A stretch of 64,000 nt of DNA from the NCBI RefSeq assembly GCF_027887165.1, contig NC_077230.1, forward strand, positions 346,389,989-346,453,988, written 5' to 3'. The stretch's first letter is position 1. The number at the start of each line of letters is the position of its first letter. The notes below the pieces were generated by a model that did not search any database, was not told the DNA's origin, and saw only the letters and a list, made by a program, of their open reading frames with translations. This DNA is from Monodelphis domestica. Taxonomy: Eukaryota; Chordata; Mammalia; Didelphimorphia; Didelphidae. Positions 11,158 to 22,699 of the stretch are shown piece by piece. Made by a program: the position numbers and the translations under genes.

Positions 11158-11440
11158 GGGCAGTGCGGGGTCCACTGCGGGGACTGTCCGGACTCACAAG
11201 TGGATCAACTTGGTTTGCTACACTTTCATACACACACACCCGAGACACACAACTTGCTGGGGTTCCCCCACCCTCCTCTTTCCCCGTTCCTTTCTGCTCC
11301 CACCCCAGGTTCCCCCACCCCCAGGCAGTCTCGGGGACACCGGGGACTGTTAGGACGCACAAGTGAGTTAGGACAAAAGCTTCTGTCCTGTTACGCTTCC
11401 ATACCGAATTCCCAGCCGAGACTCCTTCCCCCAACTTGCT
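11158..11440 (+). repeat. two imperfect tandem units in UCP2 intron 1
   Basis: Units 11158-11258 and 11322-11440 share GGCAGT, GGGGACTGT, GGAC-CACAAGTG and a closing CAACTTGCT in the same order. See findings. Confidence 0.6.
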
Positions 11441-12494
11441 AGACTTTCACCACCTCCCTCGCTACTCCAAGGGCCATCTCCCTGTGTTTCTGACTCACTT
11501 ATGTGTCAGAACAGATCTTGGAGGACTCCCCCACCCCCAGCTTCCTGGGGCAAGCCTGTGCTTCTTCCTCCCACTTTGGGTATGCTGTGCTGTGCTGGCT
11601 CCTCCGGGACTGTCGCTCCAAAACTCTCCACCTAGCACCTGTCCAAGTCCAAGGAAGCAGCAGCCTTACAGCTGTCCCGGTGTTTGGTTTGAGTCCCTGG
11701 GCAGACAGCGGGCTGCCCCTTGCCCTAACTTTTCCTGGCGGCGTCTGCTGTAGTGAAATAAAGGAAAGACCTAGTATCCCGGGTTGTACCCGCCGACCCC
11801 CTCTCCCCTCCCACCGCCACCGCCAGTGGTTTTCACTTGAGAAGAATTAAATGTCGTCTGGACCAGAAAACACTGGCCATCTGTTGTTTTGCTGATCTAG
11901 CCCTACCCCCAGCCGCCTGAACTGCAAGTCCTTGAGCCTCGCAAAACGTAACCAAGGAAAGGTGGACCCTAAGTTAACTCCCATTTCCCCTCAATTCTGC
12001 TTCCTGTGCCTTAATTTGGCATCTGCAAAGCATTGTGAGCTACCCACCTTACCCCAACTGGACACAGGGCAAAAAGGAGATAAAATGGTGTCTCCGGCTG
12101 CTTTGGCACCCTGTGAGGAGGGAAGAGACAGGAGGTGAATGAAATGTAGGGTGGTATTCGATTTGACTTGCCTAAACCTACAGTTTCAGGGTGGTGCTTA
12201 ATTGTAGGCTCCAGAGTAAGGCCCAAGAGAGTGCTTATAAAGGTAAATGTTTCCCTCTTTAAACAACTACCCTCCCCCCATCCCTACCCCGAAAAGTATA
12301 CAAGGAAGTGCCCTAAAGAAATTTTTAACCATCCACCTGGCATTTGATATGATTTTGAGTTGGGCCACAATTACTTGTAGTTTGCATTGATTAATCATGC
12401 CAATAAGGTACAAGTTGGTTTGTAAAATGTATGTGGAATTTCTGACTTTCTAAATGCACTCATGCCTGGTTTTTCTTTTCCTTTTCTGCCACAG

Positions 12495-12651
12495 GGTACA
12501 TAGTATGATCATTAGGTGTTCAGTTTCCCAACAATTTTCTATGGAAAATCAAGCAAAGTGGAACATGGTTGCCGTGAGCAACTTTGAAGAGCGGGACACC
12601 TTTAGAGAAGCTTGATCAAGGTGCCATCATCGTGAAACCCTTTGAGTCAGG
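12495..12651 (+). other. UCP2: UCP2 non-coding exon 2
   Basis: It is bounded by a pyrimidine tract and CCACAG acceptor (to 12494) and by a GGTAAGG donor (GT at 12652). The sequence closely resembles the second, untranslated exon of placental UCP2 as I remember it. It carries the upstream ORF described separately. Intron 2, about 5 kb, separates it from the coding exons. Confidence 0.8.
12505..12615 (+). promoter_or_regulatory. UCP2: UCP2 upstream open reading frame (36 codons)
   Basis: An ATG at 12505 opens a frame of 36 codons that ends in TGA at 12613-12615, wholly inside non-coding exon 2. Its end reads FEERDTFREA. Human UCP2 has a 36-residue uORF in the same exon that represses translation of the main ORF (established for placental UCP2). 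The same length and a similar C-terminus here argue for selection on the peptide or its stop position. Two further in-frame ATGs lie inside it. Confidence 0.85.
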
Positions 12652-12659
12652 GTAAGGAT

Positions 12660-14600
12660 CTTCTGGGGTTTGGTGCTTCAAATTATTGGTAGATTTAACT
12701 GGAAGAGATCTTTGTGAAGCTGGGTGTGTATGAAAATATTATGATGATTCAGTGATCAGGGCAAAGTCCTGCCTCTAAGAAGTTTCTAAAAAATCAGTTG
12801 CTCAAGGATAGCATAGAGTTCAGTTAGACTTCAAACTGCTGCAGTTTCACTCCTGTCCTAGCGTAAATAGTTTTACTAATCTCCTTGCTTTTGGCAACTC
12901 CATTTTGAGCAACTTTATCCCAGTTTTTTCACTCCACACAATTTGTCCCCTCAAGATGGTTCCTCCCAACAAGCCAATTCATTTGTAGTCACCAGTCAAA
13001 AATGCATAATCTGTGGATAAGGAGGGAGTTCCTGATTGACCTCCTGGATATAATAGACATTTGCAGTGCTGTCATCATTTGTTAAGCCTTATAGGTATAG
13101 AAATATACTAAATGCTTTTTTGGAAACGAAGATTTGAACCCTAAGATTCTAATTCCAAAGAATCCTAAGAAAGATTTTGTAGTTGGGGAAATTGAAGCTG
13201 AAAGGTAATGACTTTCCCAAATCACACAACTGGTGTGTCTTAACTAGATTAGTCTTGACTAATTGCCTTTCCATTATAGAAATCAATGCCTCTTGCCCAT
13301 CTCATGTGAGAGGCTATGAGAGTTTAAGAAATAAAACATTCTTCCAACTTCTCCTACCTTGTGGGGTTTTAGGTACAACTGGGAAGGCAAGCCTTGGGTG
13401 TTGAACAGGATGGGAGATATTCCAAGAACACAGTTAAACTTTGTACAGAGTGTTGAGAGAATATTGTAGACCAGGATAGGGAAGAGGCTGAAGCAATCTT
13501 CCAGGTTAGGTATGTGCACTTGTCTTTAGCTTCCTCACCAAGTTCAGTGAGGTCAAGGAACCACATCTCAGGTAAACTTTATCTCCCCTAGTACCTATGT
13601 TTTGCAGATGCTGGATGCTTATAATAAAATGTCTTTTGGATTTTAGTGATACATATAGTGGAACACTAGCTAGACTTTGAGGGTACTGAGATCAGTGATA
13701 CAGGCCAGTTCTAAGTCCTCTACTTCAATTAAAAAAACCTATAGTGATATATGGGATTGGGAAAGTGTTTATCCAAACACATAGGTCATAGAAAAGGGGG
13801 AAATTTACCAAGTTTTCTACTGGAAAAGTAGGACTTGAATTTACTTCCTACATCTACCCCTCATTGACATAAACTGATATAGAGTAGTTAAAGGAAGTAA
13901 AACAGAATATTCACCAATCCATCAAATTGTGTATTAGTAGCCAAAAATGTAGTCTTAGTGTTGTCATCCTGAAATAAAGAGGACTATCAAAGTTGCCCAA
14001 AAAAGTCTTTAATCAGTGTGGAGGAATTGTAGTTTGGGGGGAGTGGGGTGCAGGAGTGTCTGAGAGGCAGAGCTTCAATCCACTTGAACAGGGAGGAGTG
14101 ACTACCATCAGATCATATCCAGGACTCTGGGTGTCCATAGAGATCACACATGGCTCCTCCAGCCATGAGGTCAGTGAGGTCCAGGTGTGTAGACTCTTCT
14201 GGTAACTGCATTGAACAGGGTTAATTAGTTTGCTTGATGATGATTTCTTTGCCTCTAGCTTTAGGTCTCAGTTCAATTCCCAAAGCTTGGTTCCTTTTTC
14301 TCTGCCTCATGTCAATATTACTGTTACCTCTTGGGGATCCTTGATTGGCAGAGCTAGTAGGGGGTTTTGCAAATAAGGAAACTTAAGACCTGGAGAAGGG
14401 AAATGAATTTGCCTAAGCTATTAAATCTTTCTGCTCACCTCCTACCTCATTGTGCTACTGAGAGTAGCATAGGTGATCTGGGCTTTATTTTAGTACCAGC
14501 TCTTCCCCTGGGGAAACAAATGTAAACAGCTTTGTACTAGAACTAAAAAAGCCTTTCCCAGTGCTCCAGAGCCTTGGTGCCTGCCCTCTGAGACCCCAGG
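12660..14600. other. UCP2 intron 2, left part, unassigned
   Basis: No exon with paired splice sites and no clearly identified repeat was found. Short open frames at 13183-13566 and 13993-14205 are not conserved-looking. Confidence 0.4.
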
Positions 14601-14619
14601 AGAAAAGCATTCTGTAGTT

Positions 14620-15310
14620 GTATCTTGAGGCAATAGGAAGCCACTGGAGTAGGAAGGAGATGGGATGGAACCTGTATGAAGGGACTGGGGTTGCTGGTCA
14701 GCAGAGTGTGCAGAGGTAGTAAGGTGTAAGAAGACTGAAGGGGTGCGAAGGGGCCAGGCTATAAAAGGCCAACAAGATTTTATATTTGATTCTGGAGGCA
14801 TTAGGGAACCACTGGAACTGACCTGGGCTTCTGAGTGGTGAATGGAAGAGGACACTCTTGAAGCAGGCCATTGCAAGAGCCCCTAGCAGTAAGGTGTTGA
14901 AGGACTGGCACAGGAGAGTGGTGATGGAGAGAGGATGAGAGGAAAGAAGTATATGGGAGATATGAAAGGTAGAACAGATAGAACTTTGGACAACTGATGA
15001 GAGAGTGAGAAGAGTGAGGGAGCAGAAGTGGGAGTTCAAGGGACTGGCAAGAGAGTGGTCCCCTAACCAGGAAAAGGGAAGCCAGGAAAAGGGGAGTTTT
15101 TTTTTTTCGTGTGTGTGGGGAAGACAAGGAGTTTAAAATAATTTACAAACCTCAATTTTGAGAGATCTATTAGGTAGTTAGAGGTTGTAAGACTGGAGGT
15201 CAGGAGAGATTTGACCAGGAGATTTGAATCATGGGCATAGAGGCGAGCTTTGAGACCATGGGAGCTGATACAATAACCAGGTGAAGCTGTACAGGGATCT
15301 CAAGAGAAGA
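14620..15310 (-). repeat. L2 remnant, antisense, in UCP2 intron 2
   Basis: It has the antisense L2 phrase order: AGGAAGCCACTGGAG, GCAGGCCATTGCAAGAG, then GGTAGTTAGAGG and CATGGGCATAGAGG...ACCATGGGAGCTGATA. Confidence 0.55.
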
Positions 15311-16059
15311 GGGCCTACTGGGGGGCAGGAACAGGGGTTAGCATGTGTGACTAGAATAAAGGTTGAAAAAAGGAGCCACAGAACTTTAGACAAATTGACA
15401 AATCTTTTATTGGACTAGAGGTCACAGGTTCCAGATACAGGTACTTGGACAGATGAGATGTCTTTAAATAAGCTCCTTTCTAGCTCTTTTTTATTCTTAG
15501 TTCCTTACAACAATTTTATCCCCCAAGTCCAAGCTATGTAGCTTCACAAGGTGAAGTGGGAAAAGCAACTGATTTTTAGCATTTATGATGTTGGCTTGTA
15601 ATTTGTCAGTTGACCTGTTTTCTCCCTCAGTTACCTTGACCTCATACAAAATGGGAGTAAGGAGTTTTTCCCCTCCCACCTTCTGAGGGTGGGAGATAAG
15701 GAAACTATCTAACACCAGCCTAGTGCTGAGAGAAGTGCTAAAAAGGAACTGGCATGAGCCCAACTCCCCGCCCCTAGCAGAGCAAAGGAGACTAGGACAA
15801 GTTGTTTTGCCTGGGACTGTTTGTACAGGACCAAGCCTGACCACATCCTCATCATAAGGCGGCGAGCCTTTTCTTCCTTCCTTGCCCAGCAACAGGAGCC
15901 ACCAATCGAATCTTGAGCTCTTTTGTGCTTTCCTCACTACCTTTTGTTGTCAGAGCAGAAAAAGGCAGACTTTTAGGGGAGAGGCCAGTAATTGTGTCCT
16001 GGTGTCTGGGCTGAAGGAAATGAGCCAAATTCTGGAGGGTTCAAATACAACAGAATAAA

Positions 16060-16640
16060 CATTACTAAGAACCTCTTGCTACATGCTGAAAGACATAAAG
16101 TATACATAAGATACTCTTTGCCCTCAGAGAATATATTCTAGTAGATGGACAAGACATCAATACAGAGACTGATGCACAATAAGTAACACATAATCAAATT
16201 AGAGAGGACCAGCATTCCCAGCTGAGAGGAAAACACATGGAAAGATTCCCAGAAATATTTTTAAATTAGCCTTTAAAAGATTGTGAGAGAGGCTGCTAAG
16301 TGGCTCACTGGATAGAGAGCCAGGAAGGTATTCCATTCTGGCCTCAGATATTTCCTAGCTGTGTGAACTAGGGCAAGTCCTAACCTTCTGCCTTGGAACC
16401 AATACTTCCATGTCAGTTAAAAGACACAAGGTAAAGGGTTTAAAACATGAACATGGGGTATGTTAGGAAGAAGGGACAGGAAGACAATACCAGATATATC
16501 CAGGAATATCATGAATAAGGCACATCTAGGACAAAAGGTAGCCCATGTTGGCTAGATCATGGAGAAGAAGGTCTTTGAATACCAGGAGGGAGAGCTGGAA
16601 AATAAAGACAACAATAAGACAGAAGATATTGGAGCTATTG
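16060..16640 (-). repeat. L2 remnant, antisense, interrupted by a SINE
   Basis: CTTTGCCCTCAGAGAATATA (6 kb before the stop of UCP2) and GTCTTTGAATACCAGGAGG flank the family A SINE at 16287-16442. Confidence 0.5.
16287..16442 (+). repeat. family A SINE
   Basis: It reads GGCTCACTGGATAGAGAG, TAGCTGTGTGAACTAGGGC, TTGGAACCAATACTT and a closing AAGGTAAAGGGTTT. Confidence 0.75.
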
Positions 16641-17734
16641 AAATATTTTGACATTATGCATGAGAAACACTACTGTAGAAGTGATATAAAAGATGGATTC
16701 ACATTTTGAGGTTTCCTCACCAGAATGTACCTTTCTTTCTCTAAGTAAAAATGAGGGTTACAATAATGTTTCTGTAGTGTTTTACAAGTGCTTTCCTAGT
16801 CTTGTGTTTGATAGTGTTAGATCCATTGTACAGTTTCAAAAACTTAGGTTCAGACAAAATAAGTTATTCAAGGTTACTCAGTTAAAATTCACACAAGTTC
16901 TAGATCTTAACACTTTACATTAGGTTATACTGAGTGAAGGCAGTGAGGCATTTGACTGTTACTGTTCTACCATCTCTTCCTGAATGTATTAGATCTACAA
17001 TGGAGAGAATGTGAAAGATCCAATTTAGAATCTAGACAACCTGCATTTGAATCTGAGTTCTGCCATTTAAACTATGTAACCTTTGGCAAATCACTTGCCA
17101 TCCTCTAGATGCTACAAGATTGTTGGGGAAAATAATCTATACATTATAAAGTAAAATGTAGGTTATTACTTTAGAGAGAAAGAACCTCATTGATCATACC
17201 TTGGCTCAGTTTTTAAGACCTAACCTTGGCTCCCAGATTTCCAGTTTGAATTGCTTGACTTAGATATTCCATGCTAGTAACATGACTTAAATCTATTTTG
17301 GGACCCTTGTTTCTTCACATTGAACTATGTGAGTAAATGCAGAGCTTGGCATGACCTAGAAAAATGCTGGCCATAAAGGGTGAGAAGTAGACATCAACTG
17401 CCATTTAGAAACTTAAACATATTCTTGGATACCTTGGATTTAAGGGATCTAGAGCCATCTCACTTTTTTTTTCCCCACAAAGCTCTCTAGGGAGAATCTA
17501 GCCCCTGTTGGAAGGGTCTCTGTGATCTGTGAAGCTGGGAGATTAGCGAATTGAGGGGCTGGAAAAGTAAACAAGGATGACCTGGGGACCTTGCCAGTGG
17601 TTGACATGATAATGCCTTTTTTGACCCCTTACCAGACTCCGGCAGAGTTCCTTTATCTCGTCTTGCTCAATCAGAGGCCATCTTTCCATTTCTCCTCTGC
17701 CTCCTGGGAGGTAGCAGAAAGCCAGTATTGCAAC

Positions 17735-20700
17735 ATGGTTGGATTCAAGCCTACAGAGGTGCCCCCCACAGCCACTGTGAAATTCCTTGGGGCTGGTACT
17801 GCTGCCTGCATCGCTGACCTCATCACCTTCCCCCTGGACACAGCCAAAGTTCGGCTGCAGGTTAGAAGCTCCTGGTAGTCAGCTGCCTTGCTTGAACACT
17901 AGGCTGTGATCTTGTATTTTTTCCTATCTTAGAACATCAGGGCTCTGAGGCCCCAGAGGCTCATGTCTTAGCTTTCTTTGAGTCCGTTAGTGTTCTTGGA
18001 ATCCTGCTTTGTACTTTATTCCTCAACTGCAGAATGGCCTCAGACTCTCCAAACTTTGTTTTTAACTGATGATTGGGATATTTTCTAGTTCCACCTTCTT
18101 CCTCGTGGACAATGTTACCCTCAGAGCTTTTCTTGGTATTTTATGTCCTAAGGGAAGACCTTCTGTGGGGCCTTTTACAGTTCCTCTACTTTCCCTCAGC
18201 CCTACTCTCCTCCCTACACACTGGGCTCTGGGGATCTGGCTCCAGACTGTTTTATAATTCCAGGTGCTACCACTCATCTTTGGTGTCTTTGTCCCACCTT
18301 TCCAGCCTGATTTTGGTGGGGGAGTAGAGAATTGGCCATTGGTACTGAGTGGCTCGAGACTCTTCTTAGATGAACGAAGTCTCACTTCCAAAATAGTTAG
18401 TGGCAGAAGGTCTGTGATGGCGTGGATTTGGTTCCAGGCTCTGCTGCCAGCTTGGCACTGGGCAGGTCATTTCCCCACTATGGGTTTTAACTGCCCTATC
18501 TATAAGTTGATAAAACTTGACCTGAGATCCAGGGTCCCTTCCATGCCCATTAGACCACCAGCTGCCCATGACTCACTTCCATTCTCCTACAGATTCAGGG
18601 AGAGAGTCAGGGGGCCATCCGTACTTCCTCTACTGGTGCCCAGTACCGGGGTGTCATGGGCACCATTCTGACCATGGTGAAGACTGAGGGCCCTGGCAGC
18701 CTGTACAATGGGCTGGTGGCTGGATTGCAGCGCCAAATGAGTTTTGCCTCTGTCCGAATTGGCCTCTATGACTCTGTCAAGCAATTCTACACCAAAGGGT
18801 CTGAACGTGAGTATGCCTAAGGAGCTATAGTCAGAGTACAAATGGGGTGGGCAAGGTTAAGCTTTGAAGGCCAAGTTAGGTGTGCAGGGACCAGAAAGAG
18901 ATTCTCCCATTGGTCTTTTCCCTCATTAGAATTGCCCTTTTTTTTTAAGTAGTCATTTTCCTAAGATTTTCTAAGCTCTTTCTCAGCACACCTGTGAGGA
19001 ACCTTCCTAGTACAAATGAGGGAGCTGAAACTCATAAGGGATAAAGTGACCTCCCTGTGGTTCCTCAGTAGGTGTCATAGCCAGGATTAAAAGTCAGGAT
19101 CTTCTACTTGTACAAAAATATTCATGAGCCCTTTTTGTGGTGGCAAAAAAAAATGGAAATGAAAGGATATCCATCAGTTGGAATGGCTGAGCAAATTATA
19201 GTATATGATGGTGATGGAAAACTATTGGGCTATTAGGAATGATAAGCAGGGTGATTTCAGAAAGAGTTGTAAAGACCTGCATGAACTGATACATGAATGA
19301 TGAAAGTAGAACCAGGAGAACCTTGTATATAATAACAGCAATATTGTGCAATGATCAAATGTGAGACGTAGCTACTCTCAGCAATACCGTGATCCAGGAC
19401 AATTCTGAATGATTTACGACAAAGGATGCTATCCATCTTCAAAGAATTGTCAGAATGCAGATCAAAGCATACAATTTTATTTTGGAGCTTGTCTTCTCTT
19501 AAAATAATGAACGATATGCCAAGTCAGTTTTTCATGTATAACCCAGATCAAATTGCTTAACATCTCTGGGAAGGGAGACAATTCAGATCTTATAACTTCA
19601 AAAAACTTGTGTGGGAAATTGTTACTACGTGTAATTGGTACAATAAAATATCTTTTTCTTTTTTCAAGGATAAATCTTTAAAACAATAGATAATACAAAA
19701 TGACAACAATGAAACAGGAAATCATAATTTGAGTTAGCCAAAATAATCTTTTGGAGAACATGTAGATATCTAGGCACTGTTTGTCAAGAAAGATGAGGGT
19801 GAAAACCCAAATCAATGAATTGAGCATATAATAAAATAACCCAGAAAATCAACAAATTTAAAACACCAATAAAATATCTTTAAGGAAAAAATTTTTTTAA
19901 GAGTCAGGGTCATCTGCCTTCCCAGGAAGGCTAAGGTTTAGGAGAGTCATTCTAGGGGGAGAAGTTGCAGGGAGAGAAAAGGTTGTCATCCTCTGAATCT
20001 GAATGACCTTTGGCAATGTCAGCTTTTACCTTCCATTCCCTGGTTTGTCTAACAGATGCAGGTATTGGAAGCCGCCTCCTGGCAGGCTGTACCACAGGGG
20101 CACTGGCAGTAGGTGTAGCCCAACCCACAGATGTGGTGAAGGTCCGTTTCCAGGCCCAGGCTCGTGCAGGTGGCAGCCGGAGATACCAGGGCACGATGGA
20201 CGCCTATAAGACTATCGCCCGAGAGGAGGGGCTTCGGGGCCTATGGAAAGGTACGTGTGGTATCAGACTCTTCCCCTCTCCACCTTCCCAATTTCCCCCG
20301 ATTCTTTCCCGGGCCAAAGCCGCTCTCCTTCCTCCTGCCCAGGAACTTCGCCCAATGTCGCCCGCAATGCTATTGTCAACTGTGCTGAGCTGGTGACCTA
20401 CGACCTCATCAAAGATGCCCTCCTGAAGGCCCACCTCATGACTGGTAAGCGCCATTGAGCCCCCTGGGCTTTTGAGGAGATTGGGGCTCCAGAGCTGTGG
20501 CGGGGCTTCAAAGGGGTGAGTAACTGGATGTCTGCCTATACATAGATGAACCTGTCTGTGTCTAGAGGGCCGGTGTGCAGGGCCCTGGAGGCTCCAGCCT
20601 TAAAGAAGGCCACGTTTTGCCTTCAGTTTGGAAATCAATCTGTTCTTTGGACTGCCCCAAGCGGTGCCTGGCCTTGTGACCCAGGCAGTATAGGGGTGTT

Positions 20701-21449
20701 GAGATTTAGGAGTAACCCTCACCCAAGACCAGATGAGTATCTTCAGAGTGAGTTCCCATCTCATGTCAGACCTTGGGAGGTAGGCGGGAAATGGCTCCAT
20801 TTGTCCATTTGAGTAAACTGAGGCCCATAAAAGGTGTAGCCTCGCAGGCTGCCCTCTGTCCCTTAAACCCTGAGGTAGTGGTGCTTGCCTTCCCCCTCCC
20901 CAGATGACCTTCCGTGCCACTTCACTTCGGCCTTTGGGGCCGGCTTCTGCACCACCATCATCGCCTCCCCCGTGGATGTGGTCAAGACGAGATACATGAA
21001 CTCTGCCTCGGGCCAGTATGCCAGTGCTGGCCACTGCGCTCTCACCATGCTTCGGAAGGAGGGGCCCCAAGCCTTCTACAAAGGGTCAGTGGAAGTGTCC
21101 ATTCCTCCTGCCTCTGTGGGATGGGAGGGAGGGGAGAGAATTCTCCAGCCTTTTCTCCTGGATTGACCAATCCTAAATCTTTGGTCCAGAAACTTCTAGG
21201 GCCTCCTGTTGCGCTCTGGTCCTTAGAGGGAATGGGACATGGCTCGGGCTCCTGTCATTTTCCCCTTGAGTGCCCAGGCAGTGAGTCCTGGGCCTGGGCT
21301 CAATCCCTAACGGCTGTGTGCACCTTCTCCCCAGGTTCATGCCTTCCTTCCTCCGCTTGGGCTCCTGGAATGTAGTGATGTTTGTCACCTATGAGCAACT
21401 GAAACGGGCCCTGATGGCAGCTCGAGCTTCCCGGGAAGCGCCTTTCTGA
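17735..21449 (+). CDS. UCP2: UCP2, mitochondrial uncoupling protein 2 (six coding exons)
   Basis: Coding exons are 17735-17860, 18593-18806, 20056-20250, 20343-20444, 20904-21084 and 21335-21449. All have GT/AG borders and compatible phases, and give 933 nt with the stop, 310 residues (human 309, from memory). The start ATG has A at -3 and G at +4, and the protein opens [12 protein letters not shown] as UCP2 does. The three mitochondrial-carrier repeats are marked by PLDTAK (residues 33-38), PTDVVK (137-142) and PVDVVK (235-240). The protein ends SREAPF. The family sits in the inner mitochondrial membrane with six helices; UCP2 is tied to proton leak, C4-metabolite export and control of reactive oxygen. 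The 5' UTR part of this exon probably starts near 17636. One extra residue lies in the first matrix loop (about 49-58). UCP3 is excluded by the N-terminus and C-terminus. The reading frame is intact. DNAJB13 lies downstream, tail to tail. Confidence 0.97.
19105..19645 (+). mobile_element. L1 3' end in UCP2 intron 4
   Basis: The sense L1 tail reads GAACCAGGAGAACCTTGTAT, AGCAATATTGTGCAATGATC, then GTATAACCCAGATCAAATTGC and GGGAAGGGAGACAATTC. It is 5' truncated and ends in an A/T-rich tail near 19645. Confidence 0.75.
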
Positions 21450-21657
21450 GCCCTCTCCTGCCAGCTTTCTGACTTGTTCCCCCGCCTTCCTTTTGAGTCC
21501 AGGCGCCCCACCCCATTCCTTCCTATTTTTTTCCCCTTTTCCTTTCCTCCCCTCCCCCACCCCTTGCCCTCTTAAGAATTGGTCCCATTTAATTCCTTGT
21601 CCAGCCCCCATCCTCTTGCCATTGCAGATTTACCCAGTTCTCAAGCGCCTTATGTCC

Positions 21658-21663
21658 AATAAA
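21658..21663 (+). terminator. UCP2: UCP2 poly(A) signal
   Basis: AATAAA lies 209 nt after the UCP2 stop, in a pyrimidine-rich 3' UTR. It is followed within about 25 nt by GT-rich sequence (ATGTGTGAGCTGTCTTG) suited to cleavage. It gives a short 3' UTR of about 230 nt. Confidence 0.85.
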
Positions 21664-21779
21664 GCTAGACCAGAACCTAGCATGTGTGAGCTGTCTTGAC
21701 TTCAGAGGAGGCACACGTTCAGCTTTCCATGCCGTGTATTCCAACCCTCCCTTAAGACTATACCCAATTTTGGATTAAC

Positions 21780-21860
21780 AAGCATTTATTAAGCACCTAC
21801 TGTGCTTGCTAGGTGCTGGGGCTCTAAAGATGGAAGTTGTCCTCAAGAAGTTCACAAATT
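21780..21860 (-). repeat. L2/MIR 3' end, antisense
   Basis: AGCATTTATTAAGCACCTACTGTGC is followed by TAGGTGCTGGGGCTCTAAAG. Confidence 0.6.
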
Positions 21861-22478
21861 CTTAGACCAAGGATAGAACGTTGTAGGGCTCTACTTTCCA
21901 CTTGCTCTAGGACAATGTGAAGAGCAGAGAGGATGTTTGAGTTAAGGCTCCAACTAGACCCAAGGAGTTCCCAGGGATTGGTTTTCCATTCCTTCTTGCC
22001 AGAGCAAGCCCTTGGGTGGCTGTCCCCACCTCCCTCCACTGCCCCAAGGAAGCCAGAGAGGGCTCAGCTTCCTCTTTGGATTCTTTATGTCCAGGCCCCC
22101 TCCTTGGGGCCAGTTGTGTCCATATAGCCATCTCGGCTTCTTTCACATTTGATTCTCATGGCAGTAAGTTTGGGCTTAGTATGTATATAGTAAGTGCTTG
22201 TTACATTTGAATGCATAACTTTTTCTGTATGCTTTAAGGCTTATGAATTTATCCCCATTTTCACAAATGAGGTGGTTTAATATGGGAAAAGAATGAGGCT
22301 TTGAAGTAGAGAATATGGGTTCAAGCTATATTTATGGGGTACTTGCATATGTATTTGTCTCTCTGGGCCTCAAATCAGAAATGAAGAGATACCTTTCCAG
22401 GTATCACAGGATTAAGCCCACAGGCAATGGGCAGTGCTGAAAGCATAGCCCTGGAGAGGACCTAAATGCATTTGTGGC

Positions 22479-22695
22479 CTCTGGTGGTGAATCCTTTAGA
22501 GAGGGAGTGTCATGCCCCACCTCCCCAGAGACTGAGTGCTGGGCAGGCCCTGCCCCTCCCTTATACCCCACAAAGGGGAAGGAGGAAGTGCTCTTTAGAC
22601 TGCTGGGCAGAGGAGCAGCTTGCAAGGGGTGATGGTGCATGTGCCCAGAGCCATGTGCCATCTTTGGCACCTGTGCCGTAAGTTTGTCATCACTG
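22479..22695. mobile_element. hAT-type non-autonomous DNA element
   Basis: The ends TGGTGGTGAATCCTTTAGAG and AAGTTTGTCATCACTG are imperfect inverted copies of the CAGTGATGGTGAACC terminus seen at 47046. The interior shares GGAGTGTCATGCCCCACC and CTGCTGGGCAGAGG. It lies between UCP2 and DNAJB13. Confidence 0.65.
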
Positions 22696-22699
22696 CTCT

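Noticed and set aside
10793-11366. Long overlapping open frames (186 and 147 codons) at the UCP2 5' end
   Set aside because: They lie across non-coding exon 1 and intron 1, in GC-rich sequence open in several frames. The protein is low-complexity Pro/Ser-rich with no family resemblance.
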